NCBI GenBank assembly: GCA_024707265.1
Contig: JANQAB010000004.1
Span: forward strand, 889,369-953,368
DNA length: 64,000 bases
Reading direction: 5' to 3'
Source: Sporocytophaga sp.
Lineage (GTDB): Bacteria > Bacteroidota > Bacteroidia > Cytophagales > Cytophagaceae
Under the pieces are notes generated by a model. That model was not told where the DNA came from. It saw nothing but the letters and a program-made list of their open reading frames with translations, and made no database searches. Shown here piece after piece: positions 61,135 to 64,000 of this stretch; position 1 is the first letter of the stretch; every line of letters begins with the position of its first letter. The position numbers and the translations under genes were made by a program.

Positions 61135-61915
61135 ATGTCAGATATACTAAGTGAAAAGGAAGTAGAGCATTTTATTCATAACGGTTTTATTCGCCTTGAT
61201 CATTCTTTTACCAGGGAAATTGCAGATGCTGCCTTAGAAATTCTTTGGGATGACCTTCCTTGTGACAGAGCAGATCCTTCTACCTGGAGAGAACCTGTAA
61301 TTCGTTTAGGAATGTATTCCAAAGAACCTTTTGTTAATTCCGTTAACACTCCAAAATTACATATAGCCTTTAATCAGTTAATTGGTAAAGACAAATGGAT
61401 TCCTTGTCGGAGTGTAGGGACGTTTCCTGTCAGATTTCCATCTGCTCAACAGCCTAACGATACCGGTAAGCACGTAGATGCAAGTTTTCCAGGTAATGAT
61501 CCTAATAATTATTTCGAGTGGCGCGTCAATGCCAAATCAAAAGGACGGGCGCTGTTGATGTTGATTTTGTATTCAGATGTCAGCGAAAATGATGCCCCGA
61601 CAGTCATATATGAAGGTTCGCATATTGATGTTGCAAGGTTATTGTCTAAAGAGGGAGATGCGGGTCTTTCATTTATGGAGCTTGCAAATAAGTTACACGA
61701 CTTGCCGGAAAGAAAAGAAGTGTATGCAACCGGTAAAGCTGGCACCGTTTACCTATGTCATCCTTTTTTTGGTTCATTCAGCTCAAGCGCATCAGGGAAG
61801 TACTCCTAAATTTATGGCACAACCACCTTTGTTGTTAAAAGGGGAATTGTCTATTTCAGGTTCTGATACAGGTTATACTCCCGTTGAGCAGGCTATTCGT
61901 TTAGGGATAGATTAG
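61135..61915 (+). CDS. Phytanoyl-CoA dioxygenase-like (PhyH) protein, frameshifted at a T7 run
   Basis: About 260 codons. I start at ATG 61135 (MSDILSEKEVEHFIHNGFIRLDHSF) because a longer frame upstream to 61006 lacks homology. The Fe(II)/2-oxoglutarate fold is indicated by HFIHNGFIRL, HVDASFPG (metal-binding HxD) and, after the break, HSAQAHQG (distal His). The frame breaks at seven T (61764-61770); with six the line reads CHPFLVHSAQAHQG and runs to the end at 61915. As read, the metal-binding distal His is lost. The substrate is unknown. It has a well-placed promoter and terminator of its own. Confidence 0.83.
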
Positions 61916-61934
61916 TCATATAGAATCTCACTTT

Positions 61935-61966
61935 AAAAGAGGTTGTTTTTAGCAACCTCTTTTTTT
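61935..61966 (+). terminator. Rho-independent terminator
   Basis: An 11-bp stem (61935-61945 with 61953-61963) continues into a T run, 20 bp after the PhyH-like stop. Confidence 0.85.
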
Positions 61967-61984
61967 AGGGTTAAAATTTCAGAA

Positions 61985-62068
61985 TCAGAATTAATGGATT
62001 AGATTACTATTCCTATTCGAAGATAATCCTGTCTATCTTATAATCCCATGGATCCCAGTTCAGACAAC
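61985..62068. repeat. Dispersed copy of the array motif
   Basis: Matches the segment around 58021-58103 (TCAGAATTAATG, ATTCGAAGATAATCCTGTC, GATCCCAGTTCAGACAA) almost base for base. Confidence 0.85.
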
Positions 62069-62140
62069 TTTAGAATCCAAATAATGAAGATAAACTCAAA
62101 ATCTATCTCATGTTTATAAAAGTTTATTGCTATAAACAAA

Positions 62141-63766
62141 GTGGCTTGTCTGGGGACCAATGCTATTCAAATAAGCGGATAAATAATTGCCATAAAGATA
62201 TTTGTGTTATATTTTTATATTATAAACAAACACAAAAAATCTATGTCTTTAAAGTATTCAAACTCCGCAAGGGGGTTCCACAAGGGAACTCCTAAAAAAA
62301 GTTTTTGATTACATTCATAACAACAAAAAAATACAGCTTGTTATGTGAAAGCAATACTGATTTCACTCGTAAAAATAAATTAACATTCTCTTCAGTAGCT
62401 CTTATTATTCTGAACTTATTTAAAGAATCAGCGGAATATAATCTTGCTACTCTACTTCCAGCTATTTCTTCTAAGACTGTAAAAGGGCCTGCATTTTCAA
62501 TGGCTCGATATAAAATCAAACTGAGTTTCTTCCTTGGATTAAACGATATAATTGCTGAACATCTTGAAACTTTAAAACCAAAACTTTGGAATGGCTTTAG
62601 GGTTATAGCGGGAGATGGTACAACCGTTAATTTACCTCCATCACCTTCCATAAAAAAACACTTCGGAATTTTTAGAGAAACTCAATCAGGTACTAAAACC
62701 TGCCTGGCTAATTCATGTATCCTCTATGATGTACTTTCTAATTTTACACTAGATGCTATTGTATCCCCTATATGCATTGGGGAAGGTACTTTAATGAATA
62801 ATATGCTGTTTAGGTTTAAATGGAAGAATTCTATAATTCTTTTGGATCGGGGGGTGGATATTTCTCTACTTGCAAGGTCATTCTTAGTGGAAATTCCGGT
62901 TTTTGTATCCGAATAAAAGCTTCCCAATCAAATTTTGCAAAAAAAGCATTATCAAATCCTTTATCTGATTTTATAACAGAATGGTGTGCGAGTGAAGAAG
63001 AGCGGAGTACATGTAAAAGAAATAAAGTAGACAGCGAATCATGTAATGTCAGGGTAACCAAGATAATGTTAAGAAATGGCGAAACCGAAATCCTAGTGAG
63101 TACGCTTTTCGATACGGCTTTAATAAATGAAAAAGCAATACAGGAATTATATCATCTGCGATGGGGAGTAGAAGAAGGTTTTAAGAAATTAAAACCTAAA
63201 ATGAAGTTAGAACAGTTTGGATGTAGGCGTTATGAAGGTATTTATCAGGAGTTTTATTCCCACATTTTTATGATGAATTTAGTGGAATTAGTTGCTAGAG
63301 ATGCAGGTGAAGAAATAACAAAGAAAACAAAGGAGAGAAAGTTAAAATATAAATACAATTGGCAAAATGCGTTTAGATATTTAAGAAATAAATTCATTGA
63401 TATTTTTCACTTAGGAGAATTTATAAGTAGTCTGGAGTATTAATAGAGAAGATATCAGGGGCTTTAATAGCTATTAAAGAAAATAGAATGTTTGACAGAA
63501 ATCCCAACAGATATAAATCAAGATCTACTCAATGCTATAAGTAGTTCTTTAAAAGAAAATTTTCGGTTTTTTTATAAAAATTCTTCAATCGAAAAATTGA
63601 GGCTTGTATACTATTATCCATTATCAAGAATTAACCTAAAATATTCCTTCCTGTTTCATATTCTTTATACAGTGACAAGGAAATACCCTATTATTTTAAA
63701 TTTATTGACTTATCCTATATTTTGTTAATTCCTAATTTGAATAGCATTGGTCGGGGGACAAGCCAC
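62141..63766 (+). mobile_element. IS4-family insertion sequence, 1,626 bp
   Basis: Imperfect 31-bp terminal inverted repeats (62141-62171 and 63736-63766) agree at 27 positions, the mismatches clustering in a five-base block. They flank an IS4-type transposase gene. No target-site duplication is visible beside them (left ends ...ACAAA, right begins GGAGG). Ordinary one-gene structure. Confidence 0.88.
62243..63544 (+). pseudogene. IS4-family transposase, four indels
   Basis: A DDE transposase of about 434 codons read across several frames. From ATG 62243: KYSNSARGFHKGTPKK, an A7 run (62294-62300) one too long, VFDYIHNNKK, a second A7 run (62325-62331) one too long, then YSLLCESNTDFTRKN. The catalytic Asp residues are in VIAGDGTTV and ILLDRG; a G6 run at 62849-62854 is one base short before GYFSTCKV. 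The third acidic residue sits in the YREK signature (YHLRWGVEEGFKKLK). A further one-base loss near 63430 is needed to reach the C-terminus at 63544 (EKISGALIAIKENRMF). As read, it is non-functional. Net indels cancel, so the length is 3 x 434. Confidence 0.8.
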
Positions 63767-63805
63767 GGAGGAGTAGATTCAAATTAATCACAAGCTTAAA
63801 ACAAA

Positions 63806-64000
63806 ATGAACAACAATATATCCCAAATTCCGAATAACGTTCAGGACAGAAATAGTGAAGCGTGGAAGAAGCTATGTGAATACGTGGAGTATGTAGCAAA
63901 AAATGACCTGGATGTATTTGTTCCACGAGAATATCTCGGAGATGAATTATTTGCACAAATATTCACACTTCCTGAATCAATCGGGAAATTAAAAAGGTTA
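63806..64000 (+). CDS. Leucine-rich-repeat protein, 5' end only
   Basis: ATG at 63806 opens a frame to the window end: MNNNISQIPNNVQDRN, AWKKLCEYVEYVAKND, and LPESIGKLKRL, the start of a leucine-rich repeat. It lacks a signal peptide. It begins 40 bp after the IS right end, so insertion may have displaced its promoter. The rest lies outside the window. Confidence 0.6.
   Translation, partial: MNNNISQIPNNVQDRNSEAWKKLCEYVEYVAKNDLDVFVPREYLGDELFAQIFTLPESIGKLKRL

Noticed and set aside
62110..62295. A 61-residue frame spanning the IS left end
   Set aside because: It overlaps the inverted repeat and the real transposase start in another frame.
63492..63728. A 78-residue frame at the end of the insertion sequence as a second gene
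   Set aside because: The region is explained by the C-terminus of the transposase in another frame (63430-63544) and the right inverted repeat.

Overview
The window is AT-rich and reads as a chromosomal segment of a gliding, polysaccharide-degrading member of the Bacteroidota, most likely Cytophagales (Cytophaga/Sporocytophaga-like). The evidence is seven proteins ending in a type IX secretion (T9SS) sorting domain of the 'YPNP...' kind, one giant protein ending in the gliding-motility-associated C-terminal domain, TAnnTTTG-type -7 promoter elements, and orphan two-component, Crp and AraC regulators of this phylum. No rRNA, tRNA or CRISPR array was seen.

Layout. 1-5.2 kb: a catalase-peroxidase with a lipoprotein signal (cut by the window edge), half a PhzF-family gene, an OBAP/DUF1264 lipoprotein and a LysE exporter. 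5.2-9.3 kb: a two-gene unit for acetylated mannan, a GH5_8 beta-mannanase and an SGNH/CE6-like acetylesterase, whose last ~730 bp are near-duplicates of each other. 9.4-14 kb: a HAD phosphatase, a DHFR-like reductase and a large T9SS protein. 14.6-24.8 kb: two paralogous acidic proteins of unknown function, a SYLF lipid-binding protein with a similar acidic tail, a Crp/Fnr regulator with a SnoaL-like protein, an MFS permease, and a GH43-like enzyme with ricin lectin domains. 24.8-36.2 kb: a membrane protein, a cytochrome c fusion, a pectin methylesterase, an outer-membrane barrel, a multi-domain hybrid sensor kinase and a class A beta-lactamase. 36.5-51.8 kb: a propeller protein, a ~2270-residue surface protein with 19 near-identical Ig-like repeats plus a divergent 20th, an O-acyltransferase divergent from an AraC regulator, and another T9SS protein. 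52-55.4 kb: a nucleotide/phosphoribosyl cluster (PRPP synthase-like, APH-like kinase, phosphoribosyltransferase, dienelactone-hydrolase-like). 55.8-64 kb: a broken AAA+ ATPase of the contractile-injection-system type, a small lipoprotein, a 299-bp tandem hairpin repeat array, a TPR protein, a tetratricopeptide-like protein, a PhyH-like dioxygenase, an IS4-family insertion sequence and the start of a leucine-rich-repeat gene.

How the genes work together. The secreted mannanase, acetylesterase, GH43-like enzyme and pectin methylesterase form a plant cell-wall attack set exported by T9SS, with the giant Ig protein and propeller proteins as likely surface adhesins or structural parts. No SusC/SusD pair is present, so this is not a classical polysaccharide utilisation locus.

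One overriding caution: at least eleven single-base insertions in homopolymer runs that are now 7-9 nt long (in ten genes), plus a few other indels, break otherwise well-conserved reading frames. I describe each as one gene with a frameshift. The pattern points to sequencing or assembly error more than to mass gene decay, but the sequence alone cannot decide.
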